Source: Deinococcus multiflagellatus
Lineage (GTDB): Bacteria; Deinococcota; Deinococci; Deinococcales; Deinococcaceae
Direction: 5' to 3'
DNA length: 64,000 bases
Assembly (NCBI RefSeq): GCF_020166415.1
Contig: NZ_JAIQXV010000022.1
Location: forward strand, 1-64,000
Shown: in pieces, positions 25,422-34,135 of the stretch
Layout of the letters: each line of letters begins with the position of its first letter
Numbering within the stretch: the stretch's first letter is position 1
Position numbers and translations under genes: made by a program
The notes under the pieces: generated by a model
What the model saw: the letters and a program-made list of their open reading frames with translations, nothing else
Told to the model about the DNA's origin: nothing
Databases searched by the model: none

Positions 25422-26875
25422 CCCTGTTTCTCCTTGGGGGCCTTGGGGTCGCCCGGCATGGGTTTGGGGGTCTGACCCTGCCGGCGCTCGGCGATCAGGG
25501 CCGGGTCGTAGCCCAGGTCGGCCTGGGCGGTTTCTTCATCCACGATCGCGTGGGTGAGCGCGAGTTCAACGCGCTTGACGATGTCCTCGTAGCTTTCCTC
25601 CCGGATTTGCGGGAAGTTCAGGGGGAACTCGATCAGGTCCACCGGCACTTTCCTGCGGCTGCCCTTCACGGTTTTAAACCGGGCGTTCGGCCCAGCCCGG
25701 CGCTTGGCCTCGGCGCGCAGGATGCGGGTCACGTTGTTTCGAATGGCCGCCTGGCGCACGTTGGCCAGCCGCACACTGGGAAGGCCCATCTCCGACGCGG
25801 TGGTGCGGGTCGCCCCCCCGCCCTCGCCGAAGTAGTGTTCGGGCATCCCCCCGATGGTCAGCGCCACCATGCGCAGGATCAGTTTCATGTCGCTGCCGGC
25901 CTCCGACGCCCCCTGGCCTGGGCGCAGGAAGTCGATACGCTCGCGCACCCCTTCATATTTGGTGCCGTCCGTGTCGGTATAGCCGGGTTGGTGCACCACG
26001 GTCAGCACCCCGCCGTTTTCTGGCATGCGACTGAAGCCCGATTTCTTCAGGTTCCACTCGTACCGGCCGCCGTCCGGATTGCCGTTGGCGTCGACGCCCG
26101 CTGGGTCCATGAACGCCTCATACACCGCGAGCAGGCGCTGCTGCAGCTGATGCACGTTCAGCCGCATGTTCATCATATTGATGTAGGCGACGCAGAAATC
26201 CATTGCCGCCATCACCACGGGCCAGCCACGCGCATCGTTGTACATGGCGTTGTGCGCCGCCCAGGTGAACTCGCCCGCCTCCCAGCGCCGAACGTCGCCG
26301 CTGCTCTGGCGCAGCACCACGGCGCGGGCCATATCGGCAGGCAGGGCGCCACGCGTGGTGTCCACTTCCAACTCGAAGCCGCCCATGTCCACGTCGAGCA
26401 AGCTGATCAGGGCGGGCACATCCGTGGCGGGCGACGACTCCCCGGTGGGAAACAGCACGGCCTGTTCACCGTTGAGCATCCACTCCGTGATCATGCGCCC
26501 GCTGAGCAGGTGCTCGAAGGAGTTGGCCTGCCAGAAGTCCTCCACGATCTGGCGCAGGCCGTCATCTGCGAACGTGCCGTAGCTGATCGCGTCACCCACC
26601 AGGAACGCCCCAGCGATATCAGTGGCGATCTGAAACAGGCCGTTTTCGAAATACAGGCGGCGGCTGACCTCACGGGTGTACGCCCGGCTGGGGCCGTAGC
26701 GGCCATAGCCCAGCGCACCGTCACCGCTGGTCACGTCGCGCCACCCCGAGGTCAGGGGCGTGCCAGGGCCTGGCATCTGGCCGCCACGAATCTGCACGGC
26801 GCGGGCCTCGTGAAAAGTCTGGGGGGCGGACGCACTCCGAATCGGGCGTCCATCAGGGCCAAGGATCACGGACAA
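25418..26875 (-). CDS. Portal protein, 485 aa
   Basis: A TTG start at 26875 lies eight bases after GGAGG. The architecture is that of a portal: an alpha/beta clip-wing region, a long central helix set (AYINMMNMRLNVHQLQQRLL), the conserved PEHYFGEGGGATRTTASEMG segment typical of portals, a crown helix and a flexible Gln/Pro/Lys tail. The length is normal. It lies between the terminase large gene and the protease, the canonical order. The dodecameric ring would dock the terminase at the prohead vertex. Confidence 0.9.
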   Translation of the reverse strand: MSVILGPDGRPIRSASAPQTFHEARAVQIRGGQMPGPGTPLTSGWRDVTSGDGALGYGRYGPSRAYTREVSRRLYFENGLFQIATDIAGAFLVGDAISYGTFADDGLRQIVEDFWQANSFEHLLSGRMITEWMLNGEQAVLFPTGESSPATDVPALISLLDVDMGGFELEVDTTRGALPADMARAVVLRQSSGDVRRWEAGEFTWAAHNAMYNDARGWPVVMAAMDFCVAYINMMNMRLNVHQLQQRLLAVYEAFMDPAGVDANGNPDGGRYEWNLKKSGFSRMPENGGVLTVVHQPGYTDTDGTKYEGVRERIDFLRPGQGASEAGSDMKLILRMVALTIGGMPEHYFGEGGGATRTTASEMGLPSVRLANVRQAAIRNNVTRILRAEAKRRAGPNARFKTVKGSRRKVPVDLIEFPLNFPQIREESYEDIVKRVELALTHAIVDEETAQADLGYDPALIAERRQGQTPKPMPGDPKAPKEKQG

Positions 26876-26892
26876 AGGTTCACCTCCTGGGG

Positions 26893-28385
26893 TCAGGTGT
26901 AGTCGGCATCGCTGGGACCAGCAGCGGCTGCGGCGCCCCGGGGCCGCAGCACCGGCATGGCCATCAGCGCGTTGTAGGCCCCACTCGTGGCGTCCACGTC
27001 GTCGTCATGGGCAGTGGGGCTGGGGAATTTCTCCAGAATGCTGAGATAGGCGTGGTTCCAGTCTGCGCGACGCACATGGACGTTGTGGGCCTCGGCCTGC
27101 GCGCTGAAGGGGCCGAAGCGCGTGACCTTGTTGGTGCTGACTGGGTAGACCCGCACGGTAAAACCCTGCAGGAGGCGTACGTAGTTGGCCGCGTCCGACT
27201 TGCCCGCCGCGCCGGGGTCCTGCTCAATGCCAATCGTGACCGTCATGCCATAGCGCTGGCGGTCCAGTTCAGCGGTAGCCTTGACAGTCTGTTCGATCTT
27301 CAGCGGGCCGCCGCGCTCGCGCACCACGTCTTCGATGTAGATCTGCCCGTCGTCGGTGATGGCCATCAACACGCCCACAGTCCAGTCCGGATCGGGGTTG
27401 TCCTTGGTGACCTCGGTGGCGGCGCGGTCCCAGTACCGCATGCGGCGGGCCACCCGGGGCACGGCGTCCACGAAGGTCACCCAGCCACGGCGGAAGAGCA
27501 GGCCCTCGGCCGCCTTGATCTTCCAGTTCCCGCCCAGCAGCCGGGCCTTTTCCACCGGGTCCAGAGTGAGGAGGTTGGCCCGGTAGCCCGGGTCCGCCTT
27601 CATCAGCACCTGGTTGTCTTCCAAGCTGGCCGGAATGAAGGTCAGGCTCTTGACGTCGTCCACGGTGAACCCGGCGAAGGGCAGCTGCGCGATCACATCT
27701 GCCGGGCTGTCACCCCAGATGATTTCGCCGTTCTCCCGCACGAAATACCGCACCACCCCGCTGCGCTCTGGAATCGGGAGGCCGTAGCGGGGGTTGGCGC
27801 TTCCGTCGGGCAGCAACTCGTCCTGATCAATCCACCACGCGATCAGGTCGGCCACCCAGGAGTCCGGGTCCGGGTTGGTGCTGGCCCGGATGTAGGGCCG
27901 CACGCCGCTTTTCGAGCGGTTGCGGCTGAACATGTACCAGAACTGTGAGGCGAGGAAGTGGGTCAGCTCGTCCCACCCGATCAGGGCGATCTGCGAGCCC
28001 TGGTGGGCTTTGACGTCATCGGCCCGTTGCAGATGGTCAAAGCCGATTTTCGCGCCGCTGGGGAAGAAGAACGTCTTCTCATTGCGGTTGCTGCGCGCCC
28101 CCAGCATGGGGTAAAGCTCCATCGCCTCGTCCCACAAGCCGCCTTCGTTGAAAATCTGCACGCCCTCACGGCGAAAGATCACGGCCCCGAACTGGGGGTT
28201 GCTGATGTGCCGGAGCGGCTCCACCAGCAGCGACCAGGATTTACCTAGCCACCCCCAGCGGCGCCGCCGTAGATGACGATGTCAGCGGGCGACTCGAAGA
28301 ACTGCGTCTGCGGCCCGGGTTGGGGCTGCAAGGTTCGTGCGGCTGGGGGTGGAGTGGGATCACCCCCCTTGCGGCGGCGCGTCAT
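26893..28385 (-). CDS. terL: Terminase large subunit, frame interrupted inside Walker A
   Basis: ATG 28385 overlaps the previous stop (ATGA). The first 46 codons end with ADIVIYGGAAGGG and an amber codon at 28247-28245. The remaining protein continues in another frame from GKSWSLLVEPL. A 5-nt displacement separates GGC (28250-28248) from AAA (28242-28240), and joining them would restore a perfect Walker A, GGAAGGGKS. Downstream everything is intact: Walker B ALIGWDELTHF, and the RNase H-like nuclease acids around YWDRAATE, GIEQDPGAA and HDDDVDAT. Translation restarting at GTG 28224 would lack the ATPase P-loop. Either recoding, a disabled gene or a sequence error is needed to explain it. Confidence 0.85.
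28240..28260 (-). other. 5-nt offset with amber codon within the terminase P-loop
   Basis: Read on the minus strand: GCTGGGGGTGGC, then TAG, then a shifted GGT AAA TCC. A glycyl-tRNA leaving GGC (just before TAG) and landing on GGT five bases on would continue with Lys-Ser exactly as the family requires. Identical amino acid at take-off and landing plus an adjacent amber echo T4 gene 60 bypassing, though here the hop is tiny. Confidence 0.45.
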
Positions 28386-29218
28386 TCGGGGCTCCGGTCT
28401 CGGCCATTGTTGGGCAGCACGATGACGGTGGCCATGCCGAGGCTCTCGCCGTCTTTCCCGGTCAACTCGTGGCGCTCCTTGTACACGCCCAGGGCCTTGG
28501 CACCCATCTCTACGCCGGTGACCCAGTCGTAGAGTTCGATTACGTCGCCGTACTTGCCGGGTTTGACACTCTTGATGAAGCGGGTCAGGCCCTTCTGCTT
28601 GGCCAGGTCGTAGCACAGCACGCGTTTGGTGACGAACACGGTCTGGAGTTCGACGATTTTCGCGTCGGGGTTGATCGCCAGGCGCTCGACATAATCCATC
28701 GCTTTGTTCTGCAGCGCGAGCAGGCGCTCACCTTGCAGCTCCAGGGTGGACTGCTCGACCTCGGTCTGCGTGTTCACGTAGTTGCGCAGGGCTTCGAGTT
28801 GCTTCTGCACCTCAGGCAACAGCTCGTCCACGCGCCGGGCCACGAACTCTTCACTCGGCACCTGAATCTCGCGCTCGATCTGGGAGCGGTCGAAGGTGCG
28901 CAGGTCCTGGATGTCGCCCAGGATGTCGTGCATGCCGAAGCCGTTGGCCTCCAGCCCCGCCAGATACGCGTCCCAAACTCTAAGTCGCTTTAAGAGCTGG
29001 GACCCCTGCACATGAGCGGTTTTTTCGCTGTAGCCCGCCAAAGTGGCCGCTTCCGTGTGGCTCTTCTTTTCGAGCTTGAACTTCACGAAGAGACGTTCCT
29101 TTGGGGAGCACTCGCGCAACTTGTCCTCGAACTTCTGCTGCGCAGGGGTCAGCTCGACCTTGGGTTCTCGCGGGGCAGCCTTGGCCCCGCGCTTGGGTGC
29201 TTTCTGTTTGGGGGCCAC
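28382..29218 (-). CDS. Terminase small subunit (Terminase_2-like), 278 aa
   Basis: I favour GTG 29218, six bases after GAGGTG; starts further upstream would overlap the previous gene by over 40 nt. After a Lys/Ala-rich leader, KERLFVKFKLEKKSHTEAAT then AGYSEKTAHVQGSQLLKRLR is the HTH of the Terminase_2 family that binds the pac/cos site. A long coiled-coil centre is followed by a C-terminal tail HELTGKDGESLG and VIVLPNNGRD. That tail recurs in the protein encoded upstream. The product would form the DNA-recognition ring of the packaging motor. Confidence 0.75.
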   Translation of the reverse strand: MAPKQKAPKRGAKAAPREPKVELTPAQQKFEDKLRECSPKERLFVKFKLEKKSHTEAATLAGYSEKTAHVQGSQLLKRLRVWDAYLAGLEANGFGMHDILGDIQDLRTFDRSQIEREIQVPSEEFVARRVDELLPEVQKQLEALRNYVNTQTEVEQSTLELQGERLLALQNKAMDYVERLAINPDAKIVELQTVFVTKRVLCYDLAKQKGLTRFIKSVKPGKYGDVIELYDWVTGVEMGAKALGVYKERHELTGKDGESLGMATVIVLPNNGRDRSPE

Positions 29219-29252
29219 AGGGCTCACCTCGCTTTCGGGAACAGAAATGGGA

Positions 29253-29663
29253 TCAAGCGTCGTCCCGGCCGTTGCTGGGGATGATGACGACCGCACCTGG
29301 CGTGACAGGCTCGCCGTCCTTGCCGGTCAGCTCAAGACGCTGGCGGCCCCAGCGGTCGGGGTGACGGCGCTCCAGGTACCAGGCATCCGCCCGCCAGTTG
29401 CCCTTCTGGCCACTGAGGCGAATGCGGGCCACGCTTTCGATCTCGGCGCTGGCCTGGGCGTCCAGGACCGCCGCGCGGAACTCGCGGTAGATCTCGTTGG
29501 CGGCGCCACCCTGCTGGCCGCGCTTCTGCCACTCGTAGTAGGTGTCGGGGTTGATCCCGACGTAGTCGCAGCAGGTCTCGACGCAGTTGCCGGCGCGCAC
29601 CGCGCGGATGAATTTCTCCTGCAGGGCGGGGGTCAGTTTGGTTTTCCGCCCTCGGGGGGCCAT
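29253..29663 (-). CDS. Second terminase-small-like HTH protein, first gene of the late operon
   Basis: ATG 29663 follows GAGGTG. The 136-aa protein begins MAPRGRKTKLTPALQEKFIR and contains the HTH CVETCCDYVGINPDTYYEWQ, like the homeodomain-type terminase small subunits. Its C-terminal tail LELTGKDGEPV and VVIIPSNGRD closely repeats that of the next gene. It may be the true DNA-binding terminase subunit, a paralog, or a partner. As first gene of the minus-strand operon it marks the probable late promoter region at about 29665-29850. Confidence 0.7.
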   Translation of the reverse strand: MAPRGRKTKLTPALQEKFIRAVRAGNCVETCCDYVGINPDTYYEWQKRGQQGGAANEIYREFRAAVLDAQASAEIESVARIRLSGQKGNWRADAWYLERRHPDRWGRQRLELTGKDGEPVTPGAVVIIPSNGRDDA

Positions 29664-29851
29664 AAGTCACCTCTCAGTGCACAGGGGCGCGGCCCGCGCT
29701 CGAAGGGAGGCGGGCCGCTGGGGCAGGGGAGCGAGACGGGCGCAGGGCTGGCGAGCTCAGCCGTCTGCTCTCTGAAGGCAGAGGCAAATGGCGGCAACTG
29801 CCGTTCGGCAGCTCTTGAACGGCGCGCGTTCACTGCCCATTTGTCAGTGGA

Positions 29852-30853
29852 TCACCAGACCGTGCAGTCGAGCACGTGGCCATCCGCACGGGGGCGCAGA
29901 TTCAGTGGCGGCAAGGGCGTCAAAGCCTGGAACGCTGCGTAAATTTCTTCGACATGGGCCCGCTCAGTGCTGTGGAGTGTGAGCAGGAGATGCTCAGCAT
30001 CTTCGAACGCCTGTTGAACAGCCATGGTTCCGCTGGCGCCAATGTAGAGCTTCTCGAATTCGTCTTCACCCGGGCTGTAAATGACCCACCCCCACCGCTC
30101 GCTCGCCTGTTTGAGCACGTCGAAGGCCAGCGCCAAATCCAACGCCAATCGGTAAAAGGTGAGGTGATGGCGCGGTGCGGGAAAGGGGCCGACTTGACGC
30201 AGCATCTTCCAGGCAATCCGTTCCAGTTCGATGTGGGCATTGCGGGCGACGGGTATGTCCCACCGCAAGACCCCCTCCTGGTCAATGGCGTAACCGTCTG
30301 GTCGCGCTGTCGTGTAGGTGCAGCATTCCCAAGCGACAGGTTCGCCCGGCTCATGAAAATCTGGTCCATCGATATCTCCCGCCACCAATCCCCAAATGGC
30401 CCACTCATCCCCAGCTTCACCCAAGCTCGTTCGGTACGTCACGCCGGCCAATTCGCGTTGGAATGCCACCACGGCTGGAAAAGACTGGCCCCATGTGCGG
30501 AGCAATTCCGCTTCAAGTTCTTCCGGGGTTAGAAATGGCCTGGTGTACCGAACCTGACGGCGCGGGTACCGGGTGAGGAGATCCTGGGCGATCGGCGACC
30601 ACGCCCACGTGAGGGCCCGCTTGGCCTGCGCCTGCTGTTCAGGGGTGTTGGGCTCAAGTGCGAAGCAGCTTTGAGCACGGCGGTCAATTGAAGGGGTTGC
30701 CACCGTGACGAGATGTTGAGACAGGGGGGTGTTGTCCATGGGGAGGTGGCGGAACCAGAGAATCGTACGGCCGTAAAGAACAAACGCGGTCAGCGCAAGA
30801 CCGCCGGGCACCAGGATCAACAGCCACAACACGGCGTCAGGGTGAAGCACCAT
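29852..30853 (-). CDS. Membrane-anchored protein of unknown function, 333 aa
   Basis: The N-terminus MVLHPDAVLWLLILVPGGLA with the following residues forms one transmembrane helix (about residues 6-28). The remainder is soluble and rich in Trp/Tyr/Pro, with helical stretches such as FYRLALDLALAFDVLKQASE. Codon use is less extreme than in the virion genes. It stands alone between the packaging genes and the methyltransferase, separated by about 190 nt on each side. No family recognised; probably host-directed cargo rather than a virion part. Confidence 0.7.
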   Translation of the reverse strand: MVLHPDAVLWLLILVPGGLALTAFVLYGRTILWFRHLPMDNTPLSQHLVTVATPSIDRRAQSCFALEPNTPEQQAQAKRALTWAWSPIAQDLLTRYPRRQVRYTRPFLTPEELEAELLRTWGQSFPAVVAFQRELAGVTYRTSLGEAGDEWAIWGLVAGDIDGPDFHEPGEPVAWECCTYTTARPDGYAIDQEGVLRWDIPVARNAHIELERIAWKMLRQVGPFPAPRHHLTFYRLALDLALAFDVLKQASERWGWVIYSPGEDEFEKLYIGASGTMAVQQAFEDAEHLLLTLHSTERAHVEEIYAAFQALTPLPPLNLRPRADGHVLDCTVW

Positions 30854-31047
30854 GGGGGTTGGTGTGACCTACAGCGAGCGATTCAGCATGCGTCAGTGTA
30901 GATGATCACCTCTGACACGCCGCCTGCAAAACGTGAGGCTCACGCTCGCCTTCCTCGGCATCAAGAGCGTCGCTCGGCGCTTTCGCCAATGGCGATGCTT
31001 TAGTCGGCTGAGCCGATTGAACGGGGGGCGCATGGTGTCTGGTGTGT

Positions 31048-32472
31048 TCAAACGGCCACCTCCCGGGCAACCTCGTGGAATGTCGCGCCGTCCTGGCGCG
31101 TGGCGACCATCCCCGTGGCCTCCTGGGCGCGGCGGATGATCTGGTCGACGTAGTGCGGGTCTAGCTCATTCAGGGCGGCCATCCGGCCCGACTGATGCGC
31201 GGCGATCAGGGTGGTGCCTGAGCCCCCGAACGGGTCCAGTACCAGCTCCCCGGGCCGGCTGGAGTTCACGAGCAACTTCCGCACCAGGGCGACGGGCTTC
31301 ATCGTGGGGTGCAGGTCGTTGCGGTTCGGCTTCTTCTCGTACACGCCGGTGCTGGCGTCGCGGATCGCCTGCAGATGGGCCACGAGGTCGGTCTTACTCA
31401 GGCTGGCCAGATCCACGCTGTGGTCCAGGACCGTGGTGTTGGTGAAGTCCTGGGCGAAGTAGTGCCCTGCACCGGGTTTCCAGCCGTACAGCAGGGGCTC
31501 GTGCCGCCAGTTGTAATCCTGCCGGCTCATCACAGCGGCGTTTTTCACCCACACCAGGGTCTGCGAGTATTTGAACCCGGCCCCATCGAAGGCCACGCGG
31601 AAGGTGGCGCCCTCCAGCTCCGCGTAGGCGACGTACAGGCAGCCGCCCGGCTTAATCACGGCGTACATCGCGTTCATCGCCGCGCCCATGAACACGCGGA
31701 ACTGCTCCGGCGACATGGCGTCGTTCTCGATTTTGAGCCGCGCCTTGGTCTTGCCCTCGTAGTTGACGTTGTAGGGCGGGTCGGTCCAGATGACATCGGC
31801 GAGCTGGTCCCCCAGCACGCGCCGCAGCTGGGCGGGGTCGGTGCTGTCTCCGCAACCCACGCGGTGCTCCCCGATGGTCCAGAGGTCGCCGGGCTGGGCG
31901 ACGTGGCGCTCCTGCAGGGCGGGCGCGTCATCCTCGTCGGTCAGCAGCTCGCGGCTGACCTCACCGTCCAGTTCGGCGATCAGGGCCTGCAGGTCCGCCC
32001 TGGAATACCCTGTCCCTTCCAGCTGACCGGCACGCTGCACCTGTTCCAGCAGCGCGCGCAGGGCGTCCGGGTCGCGGGTGGCCAGCTCTGCGTAGCGGTT
32101 GTCCGCCAGCAGGATCACGCGGGCCTGGTCGTCGTCCACGTCCACCCAGAACACGGGCACATGGGTCAGGCCGGCCAGCCGCGCGCCTTTCCAGCGGTGC
32201 TCGCCGACCAGGATGCGGCCCGTGTTGCGTTGGGCCGTGACCGTGCCCCACCAGCCGCTGAGGCGGATGGACTGGGCGATGGCCTCGGGATGGCCCTGGT
32301 TAGGGTTTTCCGGGTGGGGGCGCAGCTGGTCGAGGGCAACCAGTTCGACCTGTTCGTTGAGCAGCCGTGGGGTCAGAAGAGGCCTCCAAGAGAAACGCCC
32401 CGGGGGAGGCCGGGGCGCAGGTGGGGAGCGGGGTTGTGGGGCGCAACGGAAAAAGGCCCGCTGGGGGCTCAT
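31048..32472 (-). CDS. ParB-like nuclease domain fused to N4/N6 DNA methyltransferase
   Basis: Two modules are seen. Residues about 40-160 match ParB/Srx-type domains (DQLRPHPENPNQGHPEAIAQ, RILVGEHRWKGARLAG). Residues about 195-450 form a beta-class methyltransferase, with the catalytic VIWTDPPYNV before the SAM-binding LDPFGGSGTTL. Such fusions are common in phages and modify adenine or cytosine N4 to shield DNA or set epigenetic state. The ATG at 32472 lacks a ribosome site. A CTG at 32376, six bases after GGAGG, starts MTPRLLNEQVELVAL and may be the real start. No restriction partner lies nearby, so it is likely an orphan enzyme. Confidence 0.85.
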   Translation of the reverse strand: MSPQRAFFRCAPQPRSPPAPRPPPGRFSWRPLLTPRLLNEQVELVALDQLRPHPENPNQGHPEAIAQSIRLSGWWGTVTAQRNTGRILVGEHRWKGARLAGLTHVPVFWVDVDDDQARVILLADNRYAELATRDPDALRALLEQVQRAGQLEGTGYSRADLQALIAELDGEVSRELLTDEDDAPALQERHVAQPGDLWTIGEHRVGCGDSTDPAQLRRVLGDQLADVIWTDPPYNVNYEGKTKARLKIENDAMSPEQFRVFMGAAMNAMYAVIKPGGCLYVAYAELEGATFRVAFDGAGFKYSQTLVWVKNAAVMSRQDYNWRHEPLLYGWKPGAGHYFAQDFTNTTVLDHSVDLASLSKTDLVAHLQAIRDASTGVYEKKPNRNDLHPTMKPVALVRKLLVNSSRPGELVLDPFGGSGTTLIAAHQSGRMAALNELDPHYVDQIIRRAQEATGMVATRQDGATFHEVAREVAV

Positions 32473-32588
32473 GGAGACACGTTGCGCAGAGTAAGGAAAA
32501 AATAGGCGATTGTGCCCCGGGTGTCAACGCGGACCAGCACAGGCAAGTTGCGCCTGCGCTGGCCTGCGGATCAATATGGCTACTGCTC

Positions 32589-34121
32589 TTAGGGTTCAGT
32601 CAACGCATTGGCCAACTGAGAGTGGAAATGAACCATGCATCCACCCTCGGAGTATCTCGATGCATTCTTGTCAAAGTCGCGCAGCAAATCAGGCAGGTTA
32701 GGAAACCCAGACCGGAGCTCATCACGATCTTGCCTCACTCTACGGTGCAGCGCATCTCCATGTCTCCACTCGTAGAGGAAGGCACCCGGCAGAGGGTGAG
32801 CCTGATCACCTGGGTTCAGTTTGCTATTTGTGGCCATCCAGACAAGTGACAGCACAATCTCAGCAAAGCGGCCTGTCACTTCTGGATCACGCGGTACCCG
32901 GTGAGCAAACCATCCAGCTGCCCCTGTCATAGCATTCACAGCTCGGATCGCCAAAGGAGCACACTGTCGGCTGTCAGTGGCTCGCCGGTACCATTCCTCC
33001 GCTCTAGGGAGAACGCGTATTGCGCGCATTATGGGAAGTTTTCCCTGGAAGTATGTTCCAGTAAGCATCGGTACCAGTTGGTGATAACGCCGATGAATAA
33101 CAGCGGCCGTCGCGGCAGCATACGCACAGAGAATGAAGGGAAACCACAAAACGGGTGCCAATGCGCCGTCCTCGCGAACACGGCCAGTCACCACAGCGTT
33201 GACCACATCTTCCATCGTCAGAGCGAACGCTTCCCATACCCTTGCATCGTCCACATATGCACTGATCTCAAATCCCACTTCAGCCATCGGCCGCGCGGCT
33301 TCCTCTAAGGCTGTCAGCGCAGCTTCAAAGTGTTCAGCTGTGATCCGCTCTCCTGCTGTTAAGTGGGCCGCCTCAATCTCCAGCACGCGTGCTACCAGGT
33401 CACGACCTAGTTGACGAATACGGCTCAACAAGAGGGTTTCTTTCGGTGCGTATTCCTGGCGTATGGCTTCCGCCAAAGGTACATCTGCCAGGTCAGTTGG
33501 CTGCACTGAACTTCCACCTCCGCCCACGCGCGCCTGAGTACGGCCAAGCTCCTCCCGCAGAACCGCCAGTTCACCAGCGAGTCGGTCTAAGCCGGAGCGC
33601 ATGGGGTGAATCTCCTGTGCTAGGAGACGGCGGTGGAGTTCAGCAAACTCTTCAGGACCAGCAAGGACCGTCGATGAATTACGACGAACGAACCATTGTC
33701 CCGGTTGCACCCTTCCCACTTCTTGAATGGCAAGGTGAGGAAGATGCACTGGTGGCTCAATGGCAATTACTGCAAAGCTCTGTCCAGACGCCTCATCTAG
33801 AATTGGAGGAGATACCGTAAAGCGCATGGGTGGCGCAACACGGCGCTCAAAACGTTGTGTCAGACGCAACGTCAAAGTGTCGTGATTGAAATCATCAGGC
33901 AGCCCTTGAACACCTCCGTCGTCCCTCACCCCAACGAACAGCAGACCCTGCCGCTGGTCGGGGTCTGCCGGGTCGAAGGAATTTGCCAAAGCGCAAAAGT
34001 CCTTTACTGCCTCCGCAAGACCGTCCCCTTCAGGGTTGAATTGAAGCTTGAAATCAATCTTCGGCGTTTCCTGGCCCCTGGCAAGAATCTCTCTGTAACG
34101 TGCTAGCGCTTCAGGCGGCAT
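32589..34121 (-). CDS. AlbA_2 (Schlafen-type) domain protein, 510 aa
   Basis: Residues about 15-160 carry the AlbA_2 signature: ETPKIDFKLQFN, KDFCALANSFD, GLLFVGVRDDGGVQGLPDD. This domain binds nucleic acid in bacterial Schlafen-like proteins. A Gly/Ser hinge near 210 leads to a large helical region with a weakly hydrophobic stretch (LWFPFILCAYAAATAAVIHR, about 335-355) and no ATPase or nuclease motif I can identify. ATG 34121 is used (TTG six bases earlier is possible). The base composition is lower in GC than in its neighbours. Its setting among phage cargo suggests a defence or stress effector. That is inference. Confidence 0.7.
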   Translation of the reverse strand: MPPEALARYREILARGQETPKIDFKLQFNPEGDGLAEAVKDFCALANSFDPADPDQRQGLLFVGVRDDGGVQGLPDDFNHDTLTLRLTQRFERRVAPPMRFTVSPPILDEASGQSFAVIAIEPPVHLPHLAIQEVGRVQPGQWFVRRNSSTVLAGPEEFAELHRRLLAQEIHPMRSGLDRLAGELAVLREELGRTQARVGGGGSSVQPTDLADVPLAEAIRQEYAPKETLLLSRIRQLGRDLVARVLEIEAAHLTAGERITAEHFEAALTALEEAARPMAEVGFEISAYVDDARVWEAFALTMEDVVNAVVTGRVREDGALAPVLWFPFILCAYAAATAAVIHRRYHQLVPMLTGTYFQGKLPIMRAIRVLPRAEEWYRRATDSRQCAPLAIRAVNAMTGAAGWFAHRVPRDPEVTGRFAEIVLSLVWMATNSKLNPGDQAHPLPGAFLYEWRHGDALHRRVRQDRDELRSGFPNLPDLLRDFDKNASRYSEGGCMVHFHSQLANALTEP

Positions 34122-34135
34122 GCCCAAGTGTAAAG

